Shown: piece by piece, positions 1-18,029 of the stretch
Position numbering within the stretch: position 1 is the stretch's first letter
Layout of the letters: every line of letters begins with the position of its first letter
Assembly (NCBI RefSeq): GCF_964340395.1
Contig: NC_135550.1
Location: forward strand, 26,379,176-26,443,175
Reading direction: 5' to 3'
DNA: 64,000 nt
DNA from: Glandiceps talaboti
Lineage: Eukaryota; Hemichordata; Enteropneusta; Spengelidae
The notes under the pieces: model-generated
Seen by the model: only the letters and a program-made list of their open reading frames with translations
Databases searched by the model: none
Told to the model about the DNA's origin: nothing
Made by a program: the position numbers and the translations under genes

Positions 1-29
1 CTTGACCATATTAATACTGACTGACTTAC

Positions 30-2603
30 TTCTACACTGCCAATGGAAGACAATCTTTGAGCATGTCCAGTAGACCTTGGTGTATGTCTGGGAGATTGAT
101 AACTTGTGTCGGTATCTGAATATTCTGTTGTATTATATTCATTTTCTGACTCAGTGAAATCAGGTTTAGATCGTCTACCATATCTCTTGCCATCTTTAAC
201 ATACTTAGGTTCTTCAAATACAGCATCTTCCTCATCACCACCATCCTCTCCATCATGAACTTCACAAAATAAAAACAAAGTGTATGTTTAAAATGTGTAT
301 GTGATAAATAGAATTTATGTACATGTAGCCAACATGTTCAATATCTACTTCATATGACACCTGCTCTGCACAAATATGTAAGAATAAATGGCATTCTGTT
401 TCTGCCTTGGTTTAATACAGAATAGTGGTCTTCTGGTTTTCCTTGCTTTTAGTGCAGCAACTTAAATTAATTTTATGTAGTACTGTAGGGTTCTCCCCGG
501 TCCAAAAGAAGTGCTGTTTCATCATCAACATTTCTGAACATTATTATTCATTACAGAAATCACCAAAAGATGTAAATTGCAGTTTACTCTCCAAGGCCAT
601 AATTTACATTAACTGGTGTGTCCCAGTGGGTACCAATCAGTGCTAGTATTGGTAACATGTGGATCAGATACAGCCAAAACAACATGGAGTACCACTATAT
701 AAACACTTCGATGGCAACGTTTCCTTGACAATGTGGAAATGTGCTTTTTTATAAGAGAGAATTTTGAAATGACTAAGCTGAATAATAAATATGAATGATT
801 CAGAATCTAATCTAGACAACATGTGTTGATGATAACATAATAAATTTTAAAACTGTAAAATTCAGAATACACCAAACTACTACAAGTTCAAGCAAATATG
901 AAGTATGGTAATAATACTGAACAAAATACCACTGTTCTATCAAAAATAACACATGGGTGTAAAACTAGTCAAAAACTCAGGCCATTTTTCTACTCAATTA
1001 CCCATGGAAAATGACACATTACACTTTGTACTTACTTGTATATATGTGTCACATACCAGGAGATTTACTAATAATTGCATAGATACCAATGCATGTGACA
1101 CATTTTCACCACTGTACAAGATTTAGAATATGAGTAGAATGCCATGCCTTGGTAAACATGGAGGATTCAAATATTGGAAATTTGGATTTTGGCATCTCAA
1201 TATGAATTTATCTTTTTACTGTATTCCCTTTCATTAGAAATGTATTGTCATTAGGTAAAGATGCTGACTGCAGCTATAATGATTTCAGTAATGCAATAAT
1301 TATGATCAGCTAAGGTACAGGACATTGTTGTCAATACTGTTACTGCCATGGTTTGGTCTTTAGTCTTTGAGAAACTGTCATCAAATGATGTGGGCATCAT
1401 TACATGAAAGGTTTTCAAAGACCAAAGTCTATATTTTCAGAATCAACACACACCTTGTAATCGAGATACAAATTATGCAAATACTATTTTGGCAGAAGAT
1501 ACTGTCAAAATAAAAGATAAATTTGCTAATACTAGACTATATAAAAACTTGTTGTACCTGCATTGCCTGGATTACTACTGGCCACACTGTAATCTTCTTC
1601 AAGGTCACTTTCTAACTCACTCTCAATTTCTTCCACAGCATTAGATAAAACTAACACAAAGCCTTCCTTAAATTCTTCAAAGTCAACCTGTAATGACCAT
1701 ATATACAGGGTTATTAATACTTTTTTATTATTTTAAAATATCTTTATTCAAAGTAAAACTCAATAAGCCCTACAAATAATAAAATTAAAAATAAATGTTC
1801 CTTTGTTATTCATGAGTATCTGTTGTCAAGCTGGGTGTGTAGTATAGTAAATATGATTAGAACCAGATGTTTCCAGCAATCACCAGTATACTACTAACAT
1901 AACCACTGAATTTACATTATCATTGATGGACAACCTATATGCATTTATAAATATTAACAGTGCAGGGTAACTTTCAAATGTAAATAGCATGATATTATAT
2001 ATGTTGTATACATGCCCAGTATTAAAACTTGGATTTTGGTTCAAATCAATTTTCAAAAATGCACAAGTATTATATTGTAAAAATGTTCTCCAGATAAATC
2101 CATGTATGCCGACTGTTGTGCCATGTTTCACAAATCATATAAACTGATCGTCAAGTATTAACAACACACACACACATGGTACACCACGGTATGTACAAAT
2201 CTACTTTATATGAAAAATTCAAACTATGTACCAAATCATGTATGTACAGTGTACTTTGACAGGTGATAATTTTCACTTCACATGGTTTTGAAATGGATTT
2301 TTTAACAACATATACAGAAGACAATTATTTTATCACGATTTCAGATCAAAACTAACACTTGTCATCCCTCCCATTCCAGTATCTATCTACAAATGTACAT
2401 CAACTACATTATACTCTTACCCTGGCATCCGGATCGTCACCTAGCAACTGTTCCAGTAAATTATCCGTTTCATCATCTAACTGTAATTTATGACATAGCT
2501 GTATAAGTTGATTCCTACCAAGTCGACCTGCCCTGAATACATCACAGCTATCAAACACTTCTTTCAGCTGGGCTACATATACATCCTGATCTACATCATC
2601 CAT
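30..2603 (-). CDS. NIN/NINL: Ninein / ninein-like centrosomal protein, first three coding exons (5' part of gene)
   Basis: Three exons joined in phase: 2603-2421 (61 codons from the ATG), 1687-1558, and 259-30, each with AG/GT borders; the gene continues beyond base 1. The first exon begins MDDVDQDVYVAQLKEVFDSC and carries an EF-hand-like helix-loop-helix. Exon 2 begins VDFEEFKEGFVLVLS, which closes that EF-hand unit as in ninein and ninein-like. Exon 3 holds the conserved block PKYVKDGKRYGRRS followed by a Ser/Thr-rich stretch. In vertebrates these proteins anchor microtubule minus ends at the mother centriole and recruit gamma-tubulin through the N-terminal region seen here. The ATG lies 17 bp inside an exon with a possible acceptor (rc CTCATATGTAG) at about 2621, so a 5' UTR exon is probably upstream. 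The NIN versus NINL assignment is not resolved: the EF-hand segment looks closer to NINL, the PKYV..GKRYGRRS block closer to NIN. Confidence 0.88.
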
Positions 2604-2805
2604 GGTCGACTCTTGGCATCTACATATGAGAGAACAAAATTATCAATTTATAGTAGTATGGTACCTTCGCAAAAATTACCACAATACAATCGACATTTTA
2701 TCCTGTCAATGCACCTCAATTATGCACTAACAATCACCAAATTATGGACACACAAGGTGAAATAACTATTGGAGAACATTGCATTGTGATTGTATTCGTG
2801 GTCTG

Positions 2806-2985
2806 TGTGTGTGTGTCTGTTTGTATGTATGTGTGTGTGTGTGTATGTATGTTTGTATGTATGTATGTATGTATGTATGTATGTTTGTATGTTTGTATGT
2901 ATGTATGTATGTATGTATGTATGTATGTATGTATGTATGTATGTTTGTATGTATGTATGTATGTATGTATGTATGTATGTATGTA

Positions 2986-3016
<31 letters not shown>

Positions 3017-3041
3017 TTGTATGTATGTATGTATGTATGTA

Positions 3042-3080
<39 letters not shown>

Positions 3081-3193
3081 TTGTATGTATGTATGTATGT
3101 ATGTATGTATGTATGTATGTATGTATGTATGTATGTATGTATGTATGTATGTATGTATGTATGTATGTATGTATGTATGTATGTATGTATGTG
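2806..3193. repeat. (GTAT)n/(GT)n compound microsatellite
   Basis: About 390 bp of GTAT tetramers interrupted by GTTT units and by GT runs. It lies upstream (minus strand) of the ninein start exon, probably in the first intron. The repetitive reading frames across it (MYVCMYVC and IHTYIHTY style) are translation artefacts. Confidence 0.97.
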
Positions 3194-3561
3194 TGGTTTG
3201 GTTTGTGTATATATGCTTGTGGATAGGTCTGGCTGTGTGTATATATGTGTGCCTATGGTCTGTTTGTTGGGTTGTGTGCCTATGCTTTGGTCTATATATA
3301 TGTGTGGCATCTGTACTGTTGTGTGTGTGTAGTCTATGTATTTTGAGTCTATATAAGTATGACTAAGACCATTCATATAAATAAACAAGAAAAAGCCTTT
3401 TATTTAAAAACAAAATTGATCAATACTTATATGTCTGCCCAAACATTACATAATATAAGTTTGAATGATAATATTATATTATTTTCATGTCAGTCTCCAC
3501 CCTGTTAGTCTGATGACTCACAAGGTAGATGTGTGTATAGTAATATTAGTATGCACTCCAT

Positions 3562-3722
3562 CAGGTATTATACTACCAGCTGACTTGATCAGTCCAATAA
3601 CAAAAGAAGATGGCTGGTTGACAGTCATACATAAAAAGGATTTTTACAATGAGCCACCAGTATTACATGTCAAAGTAGCAAGGATTCTGAAAACCACTCC
3701 ACAAATAAAACTAACTTCTAAG
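3562..3722 (+). other. Unassigned exon-like open segment
   Basis: A plus-strand open stretch after a possible acceptor (CTCCATCAG) reads GIILPADLISPITKEDG and then NEPPVLHVKVARILK, with non-repetitive, protein-like composition. It ends near AAG|TATTTT without a clear GT donor. I recognise no family. It lies opposite the probable 5' region of the ninein gene. It could be a decayed exon, a processed fragment or chance. Confidence 0.2.
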
Positions 3723-3779
3723 TATTTTTTGCTTTCCTTTTTAATCTATTTACCTGAGAATTCTAAACTACTGAAATAA

Positions 3780-5470
3780 ATTATGAGCACATGAGTCACT
3801 CCAAATCTTACAATGTTTGCATTTAAAATGTTTGTATAAATATTATAGTGCCAGCCTTGTGTTTTAGGAATATACTACATAATCCATAATTTGCATATGT
3901 CCTCTATGTTTTAAAAACCTGGCAGGATTTTAAAATTAATTTGTACTGAGTTCAGTCTAGCATGACATCCATAACCACAATACCTCAAATATACACATGT
4001 TAGCTAAATTAATTGTAGCATTATATGCATGAATTAATTTACGTTTTTGACTGGACTATTGGCCGATCCTAAAATAAAATTAAATTGACTCATCCACGAT
4101 GCTAACGTTATTGCAGGTAAACGCCTACCTGCATAAATGTAAACAAATACTATACACATTCCCAAAATTTACACTGCAAGGAGCAAAACGTGAAAGTCGT
4201 AAATATATATGTCCTCACATCTGAAGTAACGCGGGGGAACAAAACAGAAGTTTTAAACCTAGAGTTCTGCATTCGGTTCTTGGTACAGTGCCAGTTAGCT
4301 TCCCTGTTTCCCGCAACAATACCATTAGTATTACCACTTTGAAAACGCTAATTGCATGTACTCGATTTTCTGGGGTAAAATAATCAATATTAAACACTGT
4401 CGCGTCCTAACACTTTACTCACAAGGCACCATAATAACCACATAAACATTCTTTAAAAATACATATATCAAATCGCACATTACGGTATACTAGTATGTCA
4501 CTATACCATACCTTTGCGGAAAGAGAAACCCCTAATAATATTCAGTTCAGGCAGTATTATGGCTGTTTAAAGTGCTCGTGGAAGCGATCGATCAGCTGGG
4601 CGCATACAGTAGAAATATTAATACTGCAGAATATATAGCACTCTGCTTGAAGACTAATACTTACCTGACTGAAACAGGCAAACTATTACACGTTCATTCC
4701 ATGTGCCCTACCGAGTGCAGAACCGAAAGCAGTCAGCGGGATCACTTTTTAAAAATGTATCACTTGTAGCTCTTTACCATTTTGTAGACACCGATATCAC
4801 CCACTACCGACTTGAACGCTAAACAAAGACACACAGACAGTGCAAGGGATTATCGTTGAGGGCGCTCACATAATTAGCCATGCCAGTGATGCCAGTGTGT
4901 GTGCCACACTACAGTACACATTTATACAACATAAGTGTGAAGACAGGTACTTCCTAAACCAGTGCAGCCAACCCATATATGATGGTTGGATGGATGGACT
5001 GTATTATACGGGTCTACTTCCATTTTTGCCATGGAAATTGTTTACATTGACGTCCCTAATTTTGAAATTTTTTTCACGCTCGAATTGAAAATTATTTACA
5101 AAGTTCTTACTTTGCGCGGCCTTTAAAAATTAACTGCTTTTGCCGGCAATCATGTATCAAATTATTCATTTATCAAACTATATCGTTTATAAGAACATCA
5201 TAACACGTAAAGTGTCCGAGTGATAATACAAACTAGTAAATATATAAACTAAAAAAAATAACAAAATAAGGTTTCTACGAAAGTGTAAACTTTAGGTTAG
5301 ATAAATGTAATGTATAATATCTTTTAACTCTGTATAATATTTCCTTTTGATACGCGCTGATTTTATGAAAGTTGTCAGTGCTTAGTGATATAAAACAAAG
5401 CTTCACAAATTCTTAAACTGAAATTTGTTGTTTTGAATATAGCTATTCATAAACATCGACATATAATTAC
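3780..5470. other. Upstream region of ninein gene, no coding exon seen
   Basis: Roughly 4200-4900 is slightly richer in CpG than its surroundings and could hold the minus-strand ninein promoter and a non-coding first exon. I could not identify a TATA box or initiator. No conserved protein frame was found on either strand. Confidence 0.3.
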
Positions 5471-5472
5471 TA

Positions 5473-5648
5473 GCCTGTCCACTGCGCTGTCGAGATACAT
5501 CGTTAGCTGGTCGTACCTCCAGCCCTCTTATTCTACACTATCTAACCTGATCCGGGAACCTGATAATACATGTATGTCATGTATGAGAATACGATGGCTT
5601 GGAGGTACAACCAGCTAACGATGTATCTCGGCAACCCAGTGGACAGGC
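5473..5648. mobile_element. Foldback MITE with TA target duplication
   Basis: The left arm starts GCCTGTCCACTG and the right end is CAGTGGACAGGC. The arms match over about 53 bp (shared core GAGATACATCGTTAGCTGG) with only a few mismatches, separated by a loop of about 70 bp. A TA dinucleotide flanks both sides (5471-5472 and 5649-5650), as expected for Tc1/mariner-type insertions. There is no coding capacity. Confidence 0.8.
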
Positions 5649-5650
5649 TA

Positions 5651-6372
5651 TAAATGACGAAAAGTTATAGGGGTTTATGGGTTTTAGACTTTTACTTTTG
5701 AATTGTAATCATTTCTGAACTCATGTAGAAAAAGCATAGCATGGAAGGAATGCAGACTAATCCCGTTGTTCAAATTTACACATATGTTCAACACATGATT
5801 CAGACGTGTGTGTGGTGACGCATACCAGTCATGTCAATTTTAGATTAAATCATTTAACACCTTTTACATGTACGATTAAGCTGGGGTCCCACCCAAGCAA
5901 AAAGAAATAAAATGTAAAACTCGCAACTTTCAAAACTGTTGACATCATGAACATCTCCCTCGAGGTGATTACAAGAGATGACTTAATCTAGTTCCCCCTA
6001 CCTATATAATGAATGTTTTCCATAATTCACCAATATAGTATAGTGTCGCTGATATAGTTTCCTGGTACAATTGCTATTAAGGAAATAGAGTTCAGGGTAC
6101 ATTCATAATTCATCATTATCGACAGAAGACGTGCTGCTTTCGGTTTGAGAGCTATTCAAAATCGAAAATATACAACTCTTGTGTTCTGACAGTAAATTTA
6201 TTTTTCATCTAGATCCAAACAAGGGATTGCATCATAGCATACCATCAGTCTTAATGCCATAACCCCTTTTCCGATAAAAATCAGTTATCTCTACGCGTGA
6301 AAAGTAGACAGATTTCGAAAACAGATTAGATACTGATTACCTTTTTAATTTACTATTTAATATTTCAAATTA
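5651..6372. other. Intergenic stretch, nothing recognised
   Basis: AT-rich single-copy-looking DNA; no convincing exon, RNA gene or repeat was seen on either strand. Confidence 0.4.
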
Positions 6373-6734
<362 letters not shown>

Positions 6735-8365
6735 TTAGTATTTGGGTGCTGTATTGGAATGGTCTGATCGTTGAAAAAAGTGGACTAAGGAATGTATCAC
6801 TATGAATTGGGAAATAGTATTTGTCTGGAGGTTCATCACATATTAATTGTATGTATATGAGAGACGTGTTATTGTTTGACAAAAATCAAATCCCTAGTTT
6901 CTCTGTAGTGTAGGCCATGAAAACTGTTTAAAGCAGACTATTTATAAAATCGTATACACGAGCATCGCCACATTTGTCCTTTCGTTGCCAACGTAGTTTT
7001 CATTGTATGTGATTGCGTTGTTTATAACAGCCAAACTTCTGATATTTATGACTTACATACCAATTCAACTATACGAGGTGTTCTATCTATCGAGGCGGAA
7101 TGCCGGTCGACTGAAAGGTTTCGATGTAAAGTGATTCACAATAATAATATCAAGTCGGTTGTTAGGCTATAAAATAAAGCCCTTGAATTATTTCATGCTA
7201 CATTGCGTTGTCAGGGAGATTCGATTTCCGGAACTATAAAAACATTTCATTTTTTTTTCTAACAGATAATAAGAGGTAAAACGAGATGGGAAGACGAGGA
7301 ACATGAGGTGTACGTGTGACGTGTTTCTGTCTTTGATGAGTAGATGGTTATAAAATTTAATAAAATGTATAGATAAACCGTGTAGTATGGTGGGTGAAAT
7401 ATTACAGTGAAAATCACATACACAAACACAAACTGGACAAGTTCTTGTTACCGTTTATAAGAATTATGACAGTGTAACCAAGCGTATGGCCAAGCCTAAA
7501 CCTCTCCATTACCTAACTCCCCGCCTCTGGATGCTTCCAATATATGCTCCAAATTTTTCCTTGCCTGTGTCCAAATTAATCCAAGAAAAGATAGGAAACG
7601 ATGGTGTAATAACAAATACCACACATTCTGTACGAGAGCCTAAACTCACCAAGAAATGTCCTTTATAATGTAACCCTTTTTAAACTTTATCCTGTTTCCA
7701 AGGTATAGTCAAGTTCGTCAACTACATACATGCCTCAATATCGTACATACGCTGTAAGTCAGAACTCGACGTTGTCCTTTTCCTTAGAAACCAATCTTGA
7801 CACCCAAGAACCCTTATGGAATTGTATTACTTTGTCGTGTTAGCTGGCCAAATTAATAATTCTGTACAGGTAATGTGTATGATTTCTGTCAATAGTTATA
7901 AAGACCCCATTCAATGGACCAGTGACATGTTTCCTCTAATACTGACATTTCGGCCTAACAGTGCAATAACACCACTCTTCTTATATATGTCATATTCAGT
8001 CAGAAATCAATGGTTCAAGTACAATAAAACCCTCGCAATGTGACTGTAGGCCTACATAATTTATCACACGGCATATAAAAGTCACTTTCCATCAAGTAAT
8101 GTAGAGGAGCTAAAAATAATATTTATGAAAACCACACAAAACCTCATTTCGCCCAAATAACAACTTGCGTCTAGTTATGACAGCCACGGGTTGTTGTTTT
8201 TCACAGACACGTCTGACATCATCTAGTTATATTATTACAGTCTTTAGTCATATAATCGTAATTCTACATAGGACACACGTCAAACAAGTATTAATTACTT
8301 GAAAATTGGCCACTGTTGAGATTAATTTTCTCTCCCTGTTGTCATCACCATATATCATTTCTCAA
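6735..8365. other. Intergenic region upstream of astacin gene 1
   Basis: No exon or RNA gene recognised. The short open frames at 7486-7668 and 7816-8043 have no protein-like conservation that I can recognise. Confidence 0.4.
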
Positions 8366-8369
8366 CGTG

Positions 8370-8377
8370 TATAAAAG
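8370..8377 (+). promoter_or_regulatory. TATA box of astacin gene 1
   Basis: TATAAAAG lies 80 bp before the ATG at 8457, giving an expected start site near 8400 and a 5' UTR of about 55 nt. Confidence 0.65.
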
Positions 8378-8456
8378 TGTATTATGTTACAGAATTATGT
8401 AGATATTCTTGACTTCACACATCACATCGATCGTCGTGTTCGAGAATCAATCCGAG

Positions 8457-13787
<5,331 letters not shown>

Positions 13788-13944
13788 TGACGACATGCTT
13801 TGCCTTTAAACTACATCAGGCGATACAGATTTCTGCATAGAAAATGTTGGTGTATTTTAGTTTAAAATTTGAAGTGCATTATATACTTTCTGTGGCTTGC
13901 CAACAAACGAACACTTTTAGCTATGTAATTAGTAATGGCAGACA

Positions 13945-13950
13945 AATAAA
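13945..13950 (+). terminator. Polyadenylation signal of astacin gene 1
   Basis: AATAAA 157 nt after the stop codon, in an AT-rich context; the most likely cleavage signal for this transcript. Confidence 0.55.
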
Positions 13951-13989
13951 TATGATTTCATGATACATAAAAAACAGTCTGTGTAGTTG

Positions 13990-14330
13990 TATATCGCTAT
14001 TGACTATCGCTTATATATAAATGTGTGTGTGTGTGTGTATGTGTGTATGCGTGTGTGTACCTCTGTATATATATATCTATATGTGGGTGTCTCTACGCGT
14101 GTTGTGTCTTTGTCTGTGTGTATGCATATATATACCCCTGTGTGTCACCTATAGTCCACCCTATCATAGACCTACTTAAACATTGGTGTATCTGTTAGTC
14201 AAACATCAATCAAGCACTCGATTTGTGAACGTGAAGAATCATGACACGTGTAAAAACAGCTGACTATAAAGACCTACAAATGTCACAATCCATTGTTCTA
14301 TGAGTTACATCCTCAATCTTGCAATACATT
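13990..14330. other. Intergenic DNA with short GT and TATA tracts
   Basis: Contains GTGTGTGTATGTGTG and TATATATA runs at about 14025-14145; no gene seen. Confidence 0.5.
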
Positions 14331-14469
14331 TGACGCAAAGATTGTATTCTCGTTATTTCTAGCTTGTGTTTTGGATGTGGTATAATATATACAACCTCGA
14401 CAACCCGGATATTGTCGTCGTGGACCTTGATATAGGGACACTGGCAACAAGCACTCGTGCCTGAGGTTC

Positions 14470-14655
14470 AATAAGTACTGTATGGTTAACAAAATCGAAT
14501 GCTTTTGAGAAATCAAGAAAACTGATACAGCTCCAATTGTTGCTGTTGATTGCAGTATAACACTGATTAACAAAGTAAGTGAGAGCAGTCTGACAAGAGT
14601 GACCGGGACGAAAGCCCAATTGAGATAAAGATATAGATTTTGGTGGACATGACAT
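14470..14655 (-). pseudogene. Non-LTR retrotransposon reverse transcriptase fragment
   Basis: The minus strand reads SLSQLGFRPGHSCQTALTYF and then SCISFLDFSKAFDFVNHTVL, the classic fingers/palm motifs (GFRxGxS and the FLDFSKAFDxVNH motif A) of CR1/Jockey-like LINEs. Only about 60 codons remain. The downstream catalytic motif is absent in this frame, and the reading frame shifts toward 14313. A dead fragment between the two astacin genes. Confidence 0.8.
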
Positions 14656-14659
14656 TTGA

Positions 14660-15860
14660 GGAGTTTAGTTTTAAACAATGCAAAATAGCAATGAATTGCA
14701 AATTATAGCAGTTATCTGTAGAATTGTCTATATGAAGGTGAAGGACCTTAACAATGTTCCTAGTAGATAGAAAGTGATTATTGATTATGTCCACAGTTAG
14801 TTCACAGAGACCAATCTGTCCTTAATTCTTTCAGTCGTAAAAAACTGTTGTTAGAAACCGTTGTTACCAGATTTACTCTACAAACCACTTTGACACCTAT
14901 AAACTATTTCAGTGTGCAATTGAAATTTGTTTGTACGCTGATAAACCTCAAACGGCCCGATACGTCCCCTTATAAGATCAAGCATATGTGGAAGTAAGTA
15001 GGGGTGGCTGTGGACTACTTTTAAAACAATGCCACGTTGTCCGATACATGTTTGAAACAAGGTCGAAATTACACCCGGCCGGCATTATTTCGTAGGGGTC
15101 ATTCCTATATTTACCCTATGTAAATATTTACGATGCGTTTTCTTATGTTAAAGTTTCGGTACTTGTTATACCGGTAAGTAAGAAATTCTTCCTGTGAAAG
15201 GCTACTAGTCACCTATCGATCTCCAGCATTTAATAATGGAGAACAGATCGACGATCAACTGGGATAGCATAGCGACTTTTATTTCGGGTTTTTCGCTCTA
15301 AACTACATCTTCTATGACCAACTCACTCACTCACTCACTCACTCACTCACTCACTCACTCACTCACTCACTCACTCAATCAATCAAACAATCAATTAATC
15401 AATCAATCGATCAATCAATCAGTCAGTCAGTCAGTGACACATATACAAACTATTGTGAAAATATAAATTTGGTATATCACACTGTTCCTATTCATTGTAC
15501 TCATACAATCCATTGCAGTATTTATAAGCGCATAGGATTAACATTCACAGTTATCGCTATCGTTGTCATATCCAATTTCATACTTGGCCAAACATTCGGA
15601 TAGTACATACCTATCACTCCTACTTCGATCAACGTTTTATTTTCATGGCACACTTTACAAGGGGAAAGTTTAACATTTATAGGAATTGCACCGCAAGTAT
15701 ATTCTACATGATATACAACCTTCACTTGTTATCATTAAAATAAATGCGACTGTTTGCACGTAGTCAGGACACTAATCGCCTACCTTTGCTTTGGTGGACA
15801 CACTATACCATACGACGGTCGTATCACCAGTGATATCACTTTACCGTTCATATCACAATT
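14660..15860. other. Intergenic DNA before astacin gene 2
   Basis: Apart from the tetranucleotide array at 15321-15440, nothing is recognised. No strong TATA box precedes gene 2: a TTTATATAC at 15862 lies only 19 bp before its ATG, which is too close for a normal core promoter. Confidence 0.4.
15321..15440 (+). repeat. (CACT)n followed by (AATC)n and (AGTC)n microsatellites
   Basis: About 50 bp of CACT repeats grading into AATC-type and then AGTC repeats; a point-mutation-linked succession of tetramers. Confidence 0.95.
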
Positions 15861-15880
15861 CTTTATATACACGGACAACG

Positions 15881-17937
15881 ATGAAGTTTCTCGTTGCAGC
15901 TATATTGTTTGTACCACTCCTAACATTAAGCATGGCGTTTCCGTCGTCAAGAAAGGTAGATGTACATCTTATTTACCGTTTGATTACGTTTAAAGGCACT
16001 GGAAAGTTTTGGGGCGCTAATATATAGGGTGAATTCAATGAAAGATAGTGTCGGGGATTGTTACACATACTTACGAAAACTTACAAATCACAGTTTTATA
16101 GTTCATCTATGGTTCTCATGCAATAAAGATAGTATTCGATGGCTACAACTGGAACATCTTTTTTGCATGAAAACGTCTTCTGTTAGTTGTCTTAATTGTT
16201 GAGTTTGTAGTCCCGTAACAACGTTTGTCAAAAATATAGAGACAGCCAGTAATAGAGCATTGGAATGTCTCAGGCTACTACCAACAACATTTTATTCCCT
16301 TATCAGGATAACCAGACGGGAAAAGCTGTTCCCGAGAAGGACAACTTTGATCCAACAAAAAAAGAAACAGTTTTCTCTGACAATACTGTGGAAGGCGATA
16401 TGAGGTTGTCTGGTATTCAGAAAGAGGTATACGAAGAACTTACTATCACCAAAGGCGAGAAGAGTAAGCGCAAAGCTGTTAACACCCTGAGCGCTTTTCA
16501 GTTGTGGCCAGATGGCATAATCCCGTTCGAATACACTTCTCTCGGTAATCATTTCATCTTTTGACTTAAGTTTCTTCTTCTGAGTTGCACAAAATGCGTA
16601 TATTACTTTGCTCGTTTTCATCATTGCATAATTGTTTGATTTGTTTGAAACTATCTAATTTGTTCGTTCGTACCAACCTAGTTTCCGCGCCCTTTCTCTT
16701 CTTTTTATTCGACGCCGTCGCGAACAAGTCGTTTCTATACCTTGGTACACTTGCTCGTTCTCTGTCAATAATCAAAATGTTGACGAAGTAAACTAAATAA
16801 TCATATTTTCAGGGCATTGCGGAATTCAGTTTTGACTTGCTATAAATTGTAATGAAAACGTTGTATATAACTTATATGACCGAGTTTATTAAAACCGTCG
16901 ACGGTTTTATTCGTATTTGCCGGCAGTCATCGATACTAAAACAAAAGCTTATATTTCTGGAAAATTCTACTTTGAAATTATTTTTGTTCTCCTTTTCATC
17001 CTTGAAGATGACAGTGTTAAGCCAAAAGTTGAAGAGGCTATGGCCACATGGGAGTCACACACCTGTATTCAATTTGTTGATTTTTCATCGTCTGGCGTCA
17101 CTCACCAAGGAAAACTGTCATTGATAGAAGGAAATGGGTAGGTGACATTAAAATACACGAGTTTAATATTTTAAACTTCTGTCTGCATCATAACTATAGA
17201 TGGTGGGTGACCCACTGTCGATCATTGATAGGATCCGAGGAAAAATATATTATTTCTGGGAGTTGTCAAATCGACAGGCGAACTATGGAAAATTCCTGGC
17301 AGCGTAGTATCACTGCGATACGAAAAGGGTATCGCAAAATGTATGATAATGTCAACGCACACAAACGTTTAATTGTCAAAAGTGAAAACTTGTGATTTTT
17401 ATTACTCGGCTTACTGGCAAACTTCTACGTTGCTAAGTAGCAAGTATTACATAAATTATATTCAGAACTAGTATACAATAAACTTATAGACAAGTATACA
17501 AGCGATCTATTTCAGATCAAAATCGTGACGTAAGAAACGATTTTGGACCATTTCAATATAGTAAGAAATCCTCGGAAAAGTTAACAAGTGGAGTGAAAGA
17601 AATGTCGTTTTTTACAATAGTATGAATATACAAACTATACTCAACAACAAGGGTAGAAATGATGTACGCTGGTATTCAAGCATGAAACAGATGAAAGGTT
17701 AACTCTAACAGTTGATAAATAAATCTTATTTCGGTGATGTTAATCCTGTGGACTTTGCACTAATCCAGTCATGAAAACTATGAACAATTTGTAGCAGAGA
17801 CGACACACCGAACGACCAATAATCCGAACAAGTATGATTCAGACTACATGATACCAAGGCGTAATATACCTGGCTGCTTTGTTTACAATAAACAAACTTC
17901 AACATCTGTGAAATATATACATTGTACATACATACAT

Positions 17938-18029
<92 letters not shown>

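Noticed and set aside
2720-3388. Long open frames of HTYIHTYI / YVCMYVCM type on both strands
   Set aside because: They follow the GTAT microsatellite exactly; a tetramer array is open in several frames by chance.
14313-14470. Continuation of the reverse transcriptase catalytic motif
   Set aside because: I could not align this part to the YxDD region in any frame; only the 14470-14655 segment is supported.
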